A stretch of 38,742 nt of DNA from Poronia punctata (Eukaryota > Ascomycota > Sordariomycetes > Xylariales > Xylariaceae). The notes below the pieces were generated by a model that had not been told where the DNA came from, did not search any database, and saw only the letters and a program-made list of their open reading frames with translations. The stretch lies in the NCBI GenBank assembly GCA_022579005.1, contig MU401758.1, forward strand, positions 1 to 38,742. Direction: 5' to 3'. Shown piece after piece: positions 1-11,744 of the stretch; the stretch's first letter is position 1; each line of letters begins with the position of its first letter. Both the position numbers and the translations under genes were made by a program.

Positions 1-991
1 TAGTACTTTTAAAACTTAAAAGTTAAATATAAACTTTATTTTATTATACTAGCTAATAATACTTTAGTTATAAATGCTAGTATACTTATAAGCAACTAAA
101 AATAACCTTAAGTTATAATGATTTTTTAATACGTTTTTTAAACTAATTTATAGTTTTTAATATTTTTAGTATACAATAATATTATAAACCACTAAACACT
201 TGCTATATACAATATAAGTAACAATACCGCTTACTAAGTTAATTTAATAAGTACTAATAGTAGTATAAACAAACGCTATTATTATTACTAACGCAACTTA
301 ACTAAGTTATTAAAAGCTAGTAAACTACGCTTTATTATATATTAGGTTTAAATATAATTACTAGCATAAAACTTTTTTTAAGTTTATAGTTATTATATAA
401 TAAAAGTAGTGCATATATTTTTTATAAAAAATAGTTTACTTATAGTTAACTATTTAATATTATATTAAAACCTAGATCTAAATACTTAAAAGCATTAAAT
501 AGTACTTAACTAAAAAGCTTAGGCCAGCGTATATTTAAGCTTACTTTTTTTTAATAATATAAAATATTAAATCTTATTTTTTAACAATAGCAGCTTTAAA
601 GGTTTGCTTTTAAGCTTGTTTATATTTAATAAGTTTATAAAATTAATTATTATTATTAGTTTTAAATTAGTGCATGCTAAAAAAAAAACGCTACTTTTTT
701 ATTTATTAAAAAATAAGTTTATAGCATTTTTTTTTAGCAGCTTTTTTAAATTATCTAATAACTAAAAAAAATTATTAGCTAATATAGTTTTTAAAAAAAG
801 TTTGCAATATAAAGGCAATATAACCTATTAAGTACTAATTATTTACTAGCGCTATTTAAACTTGCAAGCATTTATATTTAGTTATACTAACTAGTATGCT
901 TATTTATAGCTATTAAACATTACTTTAGTGCTATATAGTAATATAATTAAACTTGTGCTTACTTTTACCTTTTATAGTATATATAGATCTT

Positions 992-1168
992 TTAGCTTTT
1001 GCTAAGTCTTTTAACTAATATTTAGTACTATTTTACAAAATTATAACGCCTTGCCTCTTACTAGTTTAGCTTTTTTTTTAGCTAGCTTTTGCTAAGTTGC
1101 CTAATTAATATTTAGTACTATTTTGCAAAATTATAACATCTTGCTTCTTACCAGTTTAAGTCTTTTTT
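992..1168. repeat. 90-bp tandem pair, coding-like on the minus strand
   Basis: AGCTTTTGCTAAG...TAATATTTAGTACTATTTT(A/G)CAAAATTATAAC occurs at 994 and again at 1084, a period of 90 bp, which is 30 codons. The minus strand reads VIILQNSTKYQLGNLAKA in the copy at 1084 and VIIL*NSTKYQLKDLAKA in the copy at 994. The in-frame period and conservative changes suggest a protein with a 30-residue repeat that RIP has broken. The family is not recognised. Confidence 0.6.
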
Positions 1169-1169
1169 A

Positions 1170-2300
1170 TAATTATAAAGCAAGTATAAACACATTTAAT
1201 TATTATATTTAAGTAAATATGCTTACGCTTTTACCTTTTAAACCTAGTTTAATATATAGCAATCTTAACTATAATAATATTATAAGAAGGCGTTTATATA
1301 CATTACTTAAGCGCTATTTTATTTTAAGCAAAAATATTAATAAAGTTTTTTAGTTTATAAGCTACTAGTATAAACTTATTATTTTAAGTTATATATTTAA
1401 AGAAAATAACACTTATATAAAAACGGTTATAAAAAATAGCATAAAGCAATTAGTTTTATTAGCTATATTTACTTAGCGTTATTTTAATATTTGCTAGCAC
1501 TATACGTTTGCGCTAAAAACTTACTAGCAACTTTAAAACTATATATATTATAGTTATTATCTTTTTTACAAAAGCATTAAGCAAGAAGCAGCTTAGCTAA
1601 AAAAAGCTTAAATTAATTAAATACTTAGAGTATTTAAATAGCCTAAATAAGTAAACTTAATAACCCTTAGCTTTTAAAGCATATTAAGTAAGTAAACGTA
1701 AGTTTTAATTTATTTAATTGTTAATTTTTTACTACGTTAACATATATACTACTTTAAATATATATAACGTTAATTTTTATTGTTTAATATATATAAAGTA
1801 CTTATATATATTTATATTTAAGTACTTACTTACTACTTTACTTTAAACATATATTATAAGTTATTTTTTTTAGTTTTTTAAATAAGTTTAAGCAAAAGAA
1901 AGCATAGCTGTTTTTTATTTAGTTAAAGCTTTTTATTAAATATAGTATTTCTTTGCTTAGCATATATAAAAAGCATTGTTATTACTATTTATTTATATTT
2001 ATAAAAAGTTATACTTAATTGTTTTTAAAAAAAAAAGTTTTTTTTGCTTATAAATTATTTTCTTTTATATATAATATAATTACTATTTACATTATTTTTT
2101 TTTTATAATATAAATATGCTTTCTTAGTAAGCTTATTTATAAAAACAACATTAAAAGCGTTAGACTAGATTTGAAATATACTTAGACTACATAAATTTTA
2201 ATATAAGGTTTAATACAGCAAATATTAAAGCGCAGCTTTATAGCAAAGCATTAATATCTTTATATAACATAAAGCAAAAAGTATATTTATTAACTGCTAT
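1170..2300. other. Gene-free AT-rich stretch
   Basis: Nothing recognisable: no long frame, no clear repeat beyond AT-rich runs. The motif TTATAAAAACAACATTA at 2138 is the first of the series that accompanies the hairpins. Confidence 0.5.
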
Positions 2301-2307
2301 GCTTTTT

Positions 2308-2343
2308 AAAATAAAAAAAGTAAAGGTTTTTACTTTCTTATTT
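2308..2343. repeat. Long hairpin 1 of a related series
   Basis: Inverted repeat with about 15-bp arms (AAATAAAAAAAGTAAA / TTTACTTTCTTATTT) and one mismatch. Followed by TTTATAAAAACAACACTATTAGC, a motif that also follows the later hairpins. Confidence 0.6.
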
Positions 2344-2483
2344 AATATTTATTTATAAAAACAACACTATTAGCATTATAAAAGTTATACTAATATTAAG
2401 TATTTAAATACTTAAATAATGCAATATATATACAAACTATAATACTTAACGCTAAATTTAATTTAAACATTGTTTTTGTTAAA

Positions 2484-2513
2484 ATAAAAAAGTTAAAGTT
2501 TTTAACTTTTTTA
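2484..2513. repeat. Long hairpin 2
   Basis: Arms ATAAAAAAGTTAAA and TTTAACTTTTTTAT around a 3-base loop; perfect stem in the bases shown. Confidence 0.6.
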
Positions 2514-2535
2514 TGCTATTTAGCTAGCGTATTTT

Positions 2536-2576
2536 TTAAAATAAAATAGTTAAAAGTTTTAACTATTTTATTTTAA
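2536..2576. repeat. Long hairpin 3, perfect 20-bp arms
   Basis: Arms of 20 bp at 2536-2555 and 2557-2576 pair perfectly around a single central G. The core AGTTAAA(A) is shared with hairpins 2 and 4. It is followed by ATAAAAACAAAC. Confidence 0.75.
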
Positions 2577-2631
2577 GTCTGCATATAAAAACAAACTTGT
2601 TAGTATTAAAAACCTTATTTTTAGCTTTACT

Positions 2632-2840
2632 AACTTATAGCTACTTAAGCTTGCTTTACAAACTAGTATTATAAAATACTTTAAAAACTATAAGCAAAAG
2701 CTATAGTAACTTTTTTTATAGTATAAATACAATGCTAGCAAAAAAAATCTAAGCAACGCTTTATAATAATAATAAATAAACTAAAACAATAACAACTTTA
2801 GCATTAAACGCTTACTATTTATTTAGCAAAAAACATTTTA
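2632..2840. repeat. Core repeat D, copy a
   Basis: ACTTATAGCTACTTAAGCTTGCTTTA(C/T)AAACTAGT through TTTAGCAAAAAACATTTTA. It matches 2941-3060 (shortened) and 5823-6030 at most positions. It lies between hairpins 3 and 4. Confidence 0.8.
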
Positions 2841-2848
2841 TATATTTT

Positions 2849-2889
2849 TTTAAATAAAAAAGTTAAAGGTTTTAACTTTTTTATTTAAA
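2849..2889. repeat. Long hairpin 4, perfect 19-bp arms
   Basis: Arms at 2849-2867 and 2871-2889 pair perfectly around a GGT loop. It is followed by CTATAAAAATAAAAC, like the others. Confidence 0.75.
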
Positions 2890-2940
2890 TTTAACTATAA
2901 AAATAAAACTATTACTATTTAATAAAAGCATTATTTCCTT

Positions 2941-3060
2941 TACTTACTTATAGTTACTTAAGCTTGCTTTATAAACTAGTATTGCAAAATACTTTAAAAG
3001 CTATAAGTAAAAGCTACGCTAACCTTTACTATAATATAAATATAATATTAGCAAAAAGTA
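2941..3060. repeat. Core repeat D, copy b (shortened)
   Basis: It starts with the same TACTTATAGTTACTTAAGCTTGC and follows copy a up to ATATTAGCAAAAAG, then the similarity ends. Together with hairpin 4 it forms an imperfect ~305-bp tandem repeat with copy a and hairpin 3. Confidence 0.75.
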
Positions 3061-3299
3061 TTTAAACTATACCTTATTACTAAAACTATATAAGCTACCT
3101 TTGCTTTAATTCTTATAGCAACTATTTTAAGCACAATAGTTGCTATATAACCTGCTATTATTTTTTTACTTGCTAAAACTGCTTTAAATATACTAGTTAT
3201 TATATAAACGCTTTTAGCTACTTTATTTAACTTTATAGTACAACCTAACCTAATACTTCTTAATAACACAAACTTATTTATAGCTAACAAAGTTATATA

Positions 3300-5740
3300 T
3301 AATATAATATATAATACTTTTACTAATAAAAAAGTATATTAAATAAAAAATAATATAGCTTAAGTTTTAAGCAATATATATAGCTATAAAAAAATACTAC
3401 TATACTATTAGTACTTATTATAAATTTACGCTTTATTATAAAAAGCTTACAGCTTTTAAATAAAAAGCATTGCAGCTGCTAGCTTTAGCAGTGCTTTTTT
3501 TATTATTGCTTTTAAATTATAATATAAGTTAAATAACAATAAAGGTAATACTTTATATTATTTTAGGTTATATAGTTATAAAAATATAAATTTAAACAAG
3601 ACAGCCTTTGCTAGTATACTTAAGCACTTAAGCACTTTATGCTAACTTTTATAACTAATAGCTAGTATAAGTGCTATAGGCTAGCTATGTAAGCAAAATA
3701 GCTGCTTATAACCTATACTTTTTATTATATAAAAAAAACCGCAATAAAGAAAATAAAAAGGTAACAACTTTAAAACTAGATGTTTATAGTGTTACTTATA
3801 TCGTAACACTTTTATTATATCTAATTTAGTTAAGTTAAACGTAACTATAAATATAAAAGCTAGCAAGTAGTTAAGCAAAGCATTATAAGCAAACATAATC
3901 CTTATATTATACTTATATAAATTATTGCAAGTTAATTAGCTATATATTTATTGCGTAAGTAAGTACTTAAGCTGCTTATTATAGCAACGCCTAGCCTAGC
4001 TAACTTTAAACTTAATTAAATATTTATATATTTTAGCTAAAACGCACTACGTACTTATAAGTGCTAAAAAATTATATAATAAATTTAAAAGTATATAAAT
4101 AAGTACTTATATAACTAAGGCTACTTACTTACTTTATTTTTTTTTATTATAAAAAATCTATAAACTTATTTATACTATAAAGTAGAAAATATTAACTAAT
4201 TATATAATTTGCAATTAAGTATATAATTATTTTTATATTATTTAACAAATTTTTTACGCTAAATATATTAATATACTTAAAAAATATATACTTTGCTACT
4301 TATTTTTAGTATTTTTGTTTATACCTTTAAAGTTACTTATAATTATAAAGAGCATTTAAACCCTGTTTTTTTATAAGTAGAAAATGTAGATTTTTTAAAG
4401 ATTTATAATAAAAAAAGGCATATGCTTACATATATATACTTATAGTAAGTAAAGATTTTTATACTATACTAAAAAAAGGTTTTATAAAGTTATTTTTATA
4501 TATGTAAATAGTTTTAAAAAATTTAGTATATACTTGTTGCTTTTTTACTTAAAGTTTAAATTAGTTATTTTATTATATTTAACTAAGCAATAGCACTATT
4601 TAATTTTAAACAGTATTTATTTTAAAACTTATTTAATACTAATAAGGTTGTTTTTATAAATAGTTTTAAAAAACTTTATTTTTTTTGTTTTGCTAGTTTA
4701 AGCTAACAAAAGCTTAAGTAAACTAAAAGCTAAAAAAAGCAAGCTACGTAACTATTATTTTAACTATTATAACCTATTTAATATAAAGCTTAAAAATAAA
4801 ACTAAATCTTTAGTATTTTTAAACTATAGCTATATTAGCTACTATGTTTTTAAAAGCATAGTATAGCAGCTATAGCTATACTTTAGCAAACATAAAGCAA
4901 TAATAAAAAAAGTTAAAGGCTTTAGGCTTTATATTAATTAAGATTGCAAAGTTATAGCTAAATAGGTTATAAGTAATAAGAAAGCTTTATTAAAATAGTT
5001 AGTAACTGTAAGCGTTATTTTTAATAATACTTTTTTAGAAGATATTATGCTTTTAAAATGCTTATTTTATTAATAAAGTAGCCTATTTTTAAACAAAGGC
5101 TAAAGCAAAGTAGTTATATTTATAAACGTTAATAAAATGCTAAAACTATGCCTTATAGCGTGTTTAGTAGTACTAAGCACAAAATTTGCTTACTTAGCTA
5201 TAGCAAGTATATAGCTAAGAACTATAATGCTAAAAAGTAAAAAAAAGCTTTAATTATAAGTAAAATAGCATAAAGAAATACTAAAGATAAACTAAGTAAT
5301 AGGTTATTTAAAGCACTATATAATATACTTTTTTAGCTTATTTAACTTAAAATAACGCTATACTAAAGTAATTATAAAAACTAAACATTATATTAATATA
5401 AGTAATTATAAGCTAGTTAAACTGCTAGTATAGAGATATAGCCTATTATAGTAGTAAGCAATAATTAAGTTTTTAAATGCATACAATAGCAAATATATTT
5501 AAAAAAGCAAAAGCTTATAAGGCTTACTAGTGTTGCTTACGCTAAAAAAAGCACTAAAGCTAACTATTTTAAAAAAAGCAAATAAAAATAACTTAAATAT
5601 AATATAGTAACTATATTATATTTATTATAAGCTAAACAAGAAAATAAAAAAGCACGCGCACTTTTTGCTTAATATATAAAGTAAAGTGCAACACGCTGCT
5701 AGCTATAAATAGTATATATATATTAGCTTAAACAATAGTT
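3300..5740. other. Gene-free AT-rich stretch
   Basis: About 2.4 kb of strongly decayed DNA. Some minus- and plus-strand windows look coding-like, but none extends or matches a family I know. One imperfect hairpin lies at about 3459-3505 (AAAAAGCA...TGCTTTTT). Confidence 0.5.
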
Positions 5741-5744
5741 TTTA

Positions 5745-6240
5745 GCACATAACTATGCTTACTTTAAGCAGGCGCTTTATATAAATAGCGTTATATATTA
5801 AAAAAAGGCTCTTATTTTTTTTTTTACTTATTTATAGTTATTTAAGCCTGCTTTATAAACTAGTTTTATAAAATACTTTAAAAACTATAAAAAAAAGCCT
5901 TAGCAACCTTTTTTATAATATAAATGCAATGCTAGCAAAAAGAACCTAAGTAATGCCTTATAATAACAATAAACAAACAAAAATAATAATAATTTTAGCA
6001 TTAAATGCTTGCTACTTATTTAGCAAAAAACATTTTGCTAAAAGAAAGCTTAACGCCTTTTAAGAATTTTTAAAAAAGCATATATTTATTAAATTAAGCA
6101 CTAAATAAGCAACGCTTTTTTACTTACTATTGTAGCAACTTTATATAAGCACGTTAAAAAGTAGCTACTATAACAAGATTGCGTTATAGTTGCTTTAAGC
6201 TATTATAAAAGTTTAAAGTATAAATATAAGGTATTTATAA
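5745..6240. repeat. Repeat D1 (~500 bp)
   Basis: It contains the D core (5823-6030) and continues through TTTTTAAAAAAGCATATAT and AGTAGCTACTATAACAAGATTGCGTT. The whole unit is repeated at 6800-7142 with an internal gap of about 165 bp. Confidence 0.8.
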
Positions 6241-6420
6241 TCTTTTAAAATAATAATAAAAATGCTATAAAGTAAAGGCAGTCTAAAAATAATATAAGAC
6301 TATTAAGTAATAAAAGCTACTTAATAATTATAAAAAACTTAAATAGCAAAATACTAATAGCTATTAACTACTTAAATAGTAATACTATAATTAAGAACTA
6401 GGTAATAATGTTATTTATAT
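6240..6420. repeat. Detached fragment of the B-module motif
   Basis: AGCTATTAACTACTTAAATAGTAATACTATAAT (6359-6391) and the preceding AAAAACTTAAATAGC match B1 at 8338-8371 and, more weakly, 8676-8705, 11639-11672 and 11976-12010. In one frame all read L-N-S...L-V/I-A/V-I-N-x-L/V-x-S-N, so the motif was probably coding. Confidence 0.55.
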
Positions 6421-6799
6421 AATAATAATTAATGTTTTTATATATATAATGTTAATATTTATATAATGTTTATAAGTATATAAAGTACGCAACTAGATAA
6501 CGTATATATATATATTTTAATATTAATTTAAAAGCTAGTTATATACGTTTTTATATTTACTTTAAAGTATTTTTGCTTTGTGTTTATTAGTGCTTATATT
6601 ACGTAAGTTATGTTGCCTATACTATTATTTTTTTTTTTAAGTAAACATTTTACTATATATTTTCTTTATATTTTTATATAGGCTAAGGTTTTTATACTAT
6701 TATTTATACTTAATATAAGTATTAATATAAAGTATAAGTAACTAATACTTTTAAGTATACTTGCTTTAACTATTTTATTACTTAGGCTTTGTTAAAATT

Positions 6800-7142
6800 T
6801 TGCTACTATAGCTTGCCTACTTTAAGGAAGCGCTTTGTATAAATAGCCTTATATATTAAAGAAAAGCTTTTATTTTTTTTTTTACTTACTTATAGTTATT
6901 TAGGCCTGCTTTATAAACTAGTAAAAGACACTTTTTTTAAAAAAAGCTTACTGCTTTCTAAGGATTTTTAAAAAAGTATATATTTTTTAGAACGGTTATT
7001 AAAAAAAAGCTTTAAATAAAAAACGCTTTTTTATTTACTATTATAGCAACCTTATATAGGCACTTTAAAAAATAGCTACTATAACAAGATTGCGTTGTAG
7101 TTTTTTTAAGCTATTATAAAGGTTTAAAGCGTAAATATAAGG
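6800..7142. repeat. Repeat D2, internally deleted copy of D1
   Basis: Same order as D1: CCTACTTTAAGGAAGCGCTTTGTATAAATAGC, TATTTAGGCCTGCTTTATAAACTAGT, then a jump to CTTTTTTTAAAAAAAGCTTA and TAGCTACTATAACAAGATTGCGTTGTAG. The jump at about 6925 removes most of the D core. Confidence 0.75.
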
Positions 7143-7300
7143 CTAAGAAATGCTATATTTACTATAGGGTTAGTACTAAATTTGCTAAAGTGTAGTACTA
7201 AGCAGGTGTGGTTAGCTACAATATAGTATAATAGCTAATAAAGCGCTATAATTAATACTTAGCCTTACTTAACTAATTATAACTTACTTATAATTAATTA

Positions 7301-7372
7301 ACTTTTTTACTTTTTACTATTACTTTGCTTTTACTTTTACCTTTTTACTTTTTTACTTTTTTACTTTTACTT
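7301..7372. repeat. Low-complexity CTTTTAC tract (B1)
   Basis: A one-strand pyrimidine-rich run of CTTTTTAC-like units at the left end of B1. The equivalent in B2 is at 10783-10852. It has almost no CpA targets, which may explain its regular survival. Confidence 0.7.
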
Positions 7373-7842
7373 ATTAATACTAACACTATTTTATACCTTT
7401 TAATACTATTTCTAATACTTTTAAAACCTTTTAATATAACTTTTACTACTTTAAAATATTAGTATTAATTTAAACTTATAGCAATATATTATAATTGCTT
7501 AATATAGCAGTGTGCGTAGCTTTATTTAGCGGTATTAAGCTTTTATTGCAATCTAGCAAATTAACTGCTATTACTATTATAACTGCTATTATAAGTTTTA
7601 GGAATTTTTATTGTTTTAACTGTTTTTAACTAGTTTAATTGCTTTATTGCCTTTATTGCCTTTACTACTTAAATTTTATAACCTTTTTGTTAACTTTACT
7701 ACTTTAGTATTATATTTATAGCTTTTTGCTAATAACTTTACTTATTTTATTTTATATAAACACTTTTTTTTTACTTTTTTAATTTATTTACTTTATTTTA
7801 ATTTATTAAAATTTTTTAAAATGTAGTATGCTAAATATAGGC

Positions 7843-8043
7843 AATAAGAAAACAAACCTAGTTTATGTTGCTGTTTTTTATAGCAGGTGCTATTTTTATA
7901 GTTAAAGCTAATAAGGAAACAAACTTAGTTTGCGTTACTATTTTTTATTATAAGTGCTATTTTAATAGTTAAAGCTAATAAAGAAACAAACCTAGTTTAC
8001 GTTGCTATTTTTTGCTACAAGTACTATTTTAATAATTAAAGCT
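7843..8043. repeat. Three tandem 67-bp units in B1
   Basis: Units at 7843-7909, 7910-7976 and 7977-8043 start AATAAG and share AACAAAC(C/T)TAGTTT, TGCTATT and TTAAAGCT, differing by scattered transitions. B2 has a single unit at 11280-11346. 67 is not a multiple of 3, so the repeats would shift a reading frame; a non-coding role or replication slippage is more likely than a protein repeat. Confidence 0.88.
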
Positions 8044-8400
8044 AACTTTAATAATAAGTATGCTTAATTAATAATGTTAATAACTATATAAACCTTTTAA
8101 AAGCTTTTAACTTATTAATTTAATTTTAAACCTACTTAATAGCAGTGCTAAAAGTGGCCTTTTTGCTAAATTAATATAAATACTTTTTAAATTATTTTAA
8201 GCTTATGCTTTTTACTTTAAATATAGCGTTACTTATATAAACGCTAAAAACTATAAAAATAACTAGCTATATTACTACTAAGTATAATATAACTAAGTAC
8301 TAAAAACTATAAAAAACTTAGATAGCGCTATATTAGTAGCTATTAACTACTTAAATAGTAATACTATAATAATAAAAAACTTATTTAATAAGGAGAACTA

Positions 8401-8670
8401 AAATTAGTAAGCTTAGCTTAGCACACTAAAAAAACTAAAATAAACAACTTAAAAGATTATTTTGCTTAGTTAAATAAATAGTTTAACGCTTAAACTAATA
8501 AATATGTTATATAAAATAAAAAGGTTATAAAATAGAGTTGTTTTTTATTAAAAGTTATATATAAGCTAGAAAGCTTAGTAGATAAAAAAATAGTTATGTT
8601 ATATTAATATAATAAGTTACTATTAGCTATATACTTAAAGTATACTAGTTATTAAAAACTTAAACAAAGT
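8401..8670 (+). pseudogene. B1 coding trace, possibly Gag-like
   Basis: One plus-strand frame reads KINNLKDYFA*LNK*FNA, then NKKVIK*SCFLLKVIYKLESLVDKKIV, broken only by TAA/TAG at Gln-like places. The pattern of a short helix with L-x-x-F-x-x-L-x-x-x-F followed by V-I-x-x-x-x-F-L and Y-K-x-x-x-x-L resembles the Gag core of fungal Ty3/gypsy elements (LxxFLxQLxxxF...KVxFAxSYLxGxAxxWFEPYL). The key Trp is not preserved, so this is a suggestion only. B2 carries the same trace. Confidence 0.35.
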
Positions 8671-8930
8671 ACTAGTAGTTATTAATAATTTAAATAGTAA
8701 TACTAAAAAAAGCAACTTTTTTAACAACAAAAAAGGGAATTAGTAAGCATAGCTTTTTTTAGCACTAAAAAGGGCAACTTTTTTAATAATAAGGAAGGGA
8801 ATTAATAAGCTTAGCTTTGCATTTATTAAAAATTAAAATAGACAATCTAGCAAATTATCTTGCCTTTTTAAACAGTAGCTTATGCTAATAAATATATTAT
8901 ATAAAATATAAAAGTCCTTTTTATAATAGC
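8655..8930 (+). repeat. Partial second copy of the B1 coding trace
   Basis: This segment repeats the order of 8305-8520: the TTTAAATAGTAATACTA motif, GGGAATTAGTAAGC, AAAATAGACAATCTAGC, then TGCTAATAAATATATTATATAAAAT. It reads KIDNLANYLAFLN where the first copy reads KINNLKDYFA*LN. GAATTA(G/A)TAAGC(A/T)TAGC occurs twice here (8736 and 8799), pointing to a further small internal duplication. Confidence 0.5.
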
Positions 8931-10525
8931 TACTATATAAATTTAATATTATATAAGTATTAAATTATATACGTATATACTTTAATAATTTTATAAATTG
9001 TTTTTAAATATATATATAAATAATTAGTTAGTATAATTAGTATTTTGTTATATTAAATGTATTATGTACTTATTAACGTTTTTGTTTATATAACTAGGTA
9101 GTAGTATATATTAGCTTTAAGTAAAGTAGTTAAGTAGACTAGGAAATTTTTTACTTTTTAGCAAGAGTGTTGCTTAAAATAGGCCTACTTATTTGCTTTT
9201 AATGTTACCTATAATAGTAGATTTAGCTTTTGTAGTATTATATTTCCGGTTTTAGTGCTTACGTATATAAGTTAAGTTTATACTAAAACGCTTATATAAG
9301 TAAATATAAAAAACCTTTACTTTATAAATAAACCTTTTCTTTTTATTTAATAACTATAAGTTTTTATAAACTTCTTAGTAGTATAAACTATAATATTTAA
9401 AAACTTAAAGTAAGCTAATTTTTAAAGTGTTTTTAAAGCTAGCTAAGCTAAACAAAGTTTTTAATTTAGTATGTTTAAATATTAATAAGCTTATTAAATA
9501 ATAAACTAATACGATTTTAAAAAAAACTAAAAAAGTGCTTAAGTTTATAGTTTTAATGTATAGCTTAGGCCGTTGTTTTTATATTTTTTAAAAGTTATAA
9601 AAGTTAAGCAATAGTTTTGCTACTAAAGTTTAGTTAAAGTAAAATAAAAACCTTAAACTGCTATTTTTTAAAGTACTATTATTTCTAAGCTTAAAAGAAC
9701 CCTTTATTAAGCCCCCTTTTAGTTTACGTTTTCTAATATAGTTATAAATAAGATATAGAAAAAGACTTTAACTATTAAATTATTTTAACAATTGTTATAA
9801 AAACAATATTATAAGTTGTCTTATTGCTAAGGGCTAAATAAAATAAATTAACTAAAGTAGTAAAAGTATAAATGCTTAAAAGCTTTAAGTTTATAAATAT
9901 AAAAAATACTTTAATATAAACAATTTTAGCATTATAGAATTTGCTAAGCTAGTTTTTTGTTTTAAGCTTAAATCCTACTTATTATAACTAGTAAAAAATA
10001 GTAAAAAAGAAAATAAACCTAACTTTTTTAACTTTATTAGTTAGTAAAGCTATTTTTTACTAAAAGCAGATTAAAAAAACAATTATTATAAAATACAATA
10101 ATTATATAAGGCGTTTTTATTTATATATATAAATAATTAGTTAGTTTAATTAGTATTGCGTTATATTAAATATATTATATAGCTATATAAATGCAGTGTT
10201 ATATTTAATCTTATTTAATGCCTTGCTAACTATAATTTTAGTGCTACCTTTAAAACTATTAAAGTTATATATTGTTCTTTTTTAGTAGTTAAAAAGTGTA
10301 AGCTTAGTTATTTTAACAGCTTTAGTAATATTAGTAATTAGGTTATTTTAAGCTTAGTTAACTTTTAACAAAACTAAGTAGGTAAAAAATAGTATATTAT
10401 AGTTTAAATACTAGTTTTAATTTAAAAAAATCTTTTTTTAAAAAGCTATTTGCTTAGTTATATGTTTAGCTATTAGCTAAATTTAATATAATTAAACCTA
10501 ATAGTTATAAACTTATATATATCTT

Positions 10526-10770
10526 TATAAAGGTAAAAGTTAATTAAATTAAGAAAACAAATTAGTGCTTATATATAAAAGCAATTAAAGTTAATATAAT
10601 ATAGTTGATCTAGTATATTATTATATAACCTTATAAATTTAAAAAACTAATATAAAGTATAAAATAAAAGATCTTTTTTTATACTTATTAAAAACATAGC
10701 TATAGCTATTAGTTAGCTATAGGATTTGCTAAGTAAAGTGCTAAGTGCTTATAAACCTACTTATTTATAA
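10526..10770. repeat. Repeat R, copy 1 (~245 bp)
   Basis: R starts TATAAAGGTAAAAGTTAATT and ends ACCTACTTATTTATAA. It carries the landmark ACAAATTAGTGCTTATATAT and a short self-complementary TAGCTATAGCTATTAGTTAGCTATA stretch. The first bases TTATAAA are repeated inverted at the end, a weak terminal inverted repeat. Copies also lie at 14557-14798 and 20829-21072. Here it separates the two B modules. It could be a small non-autonomous element or a solo LTR; RIP would have erased TG...CA ends. Confidence 0.85.
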
Positions 10771-10782
10771 TACTAATTAACC

Positions 10783-10852
10783 CTTCTACTTTTTACTATT
10801 ATCTTTACCTCTACCTTTTTACCTTTTTACTTTTTTACCTTTACTTATTAAT
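10783..10852. repeat. Low-complexity CTTTTAC tract (B2)
   Basis: Counterpart of the B1 tract, starting 12 bases after repeat R1. R3 is likewise followed by a CTTTA-rich tract (21075-21180). Confidence 0.7.
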
Positions 10853-11279
10853 ACTAAAACTGTTTTATACCTTTTAATACTATTTTTAACATAACCTTTA
10901 CCGCTTTAATTTATTAGTATTAATCTAAACCTATAGCAATATATTATAATTGTATAATATAGCAGTGCGCGCAGCTTTATTTAGCAGTATTAAGCCCTTA
11001 CTACAATCTAGCAAATTAATTGCCGTTATAAGTTTTAAGAATTTTTATTATTTTTACTATTTTTAACTAGTTTAACTGCTTTTTTACCTTTACTACCTTT
11101 ACTGCCTAAATTTTATAACCTTTTTGCTAACTCTACTACTTTAGTATTATATTTCTAGCCCTTTGCTAACAACTTTACCTTTTTTACTTTATACTAATAC
11201 TTTTACTTAACCTTTTTAATTTATTTAACCTATTTTAATTTATTAAATTTTTCTAAAATACAGTATGCTAGATATAGGC

Positions 11280-11346
11280 AATAAAAAAACAAACCTAGTT
11301 TGCGTTGCTATTTTTTGCTATAAGTGCTATTTTAATAATTAGAGCT
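11280..11346. repeat. Single 67-bp unit in B2
   Basis: Counterpart of the triplicated unit of B1, present once here between the same flanking sequences (TATAGGC on the left, AACTTTAATAATA on the right). Confidence 0.85.
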
Positions 11347-11744
11347 AACTTTAATAATAGGTATGCTTAATTAGTAATGTTAATAACTATATAAACCTTT
11401 TTAAAGGCTTTTAACTTATTAATTTAATTTTAAACCTATTTTATAGCAGTGCTAAAAGTAGCCCTCTTAAAAATTAATATAAATACTTTTTTAATTATTT
11501 TAACTTTATACCCTTTACTTTAAATATAGTATTACTTATATAAACGCTAAAAGTTATAAAAATAACTAGCTATATTATTACTAAGTATAATATAACTAGG
11601 TGCTAAAAGTTATAAAAGACTTAAATAGCGCAATACTAGTAGCTATTAATAACGTAGCTAGTAATACTATAATAATAAAAGACTTTTTTAATAATAAGAA
11701 ATAAAATTAGTAAGCTTAGCTTAGTATTATAAAATAAACTAAAA

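Larger units (their letters stand above)
7290..10520. repeat. Module B, copy 1 (B1)
   Basis: About 3.2 kb that aligns in order with 10780-12830. Shared landmarks are the CTTTTAC-rich start, TATTATAATTG...AATATAGCAGTG, the 67-bp unit, the coding trace near 8401, the TATATATAAATAATTAGTTAGT stretch and the end near AAACTTATATATAT. B1 is longer, with about 1 kb near 8850-9640 absent from B2. Part of its own end (TATATATATAAATAATTAGTTAGT) also occurs inside at 9005, so an internal duplication is likely. Confidence 0.8.

Noticed and set aside
3048..3290. 80-codon open frame on the minus strand
   Set aside because: It uses a TTG start, overlaps the D core repeat at its end, is hydrophobic by AT-rich codon bias, and has no ribosome or splice context or recognisable domain. 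Most likely a chance opening or a fragment of a decayed gene.
3459..3505. Transcription terminator-like hairpin
   Set aside because: The stem needs a large bulge, and there is no adjacent gene; rho-independent terminators are not expected in a fungal nucleus.
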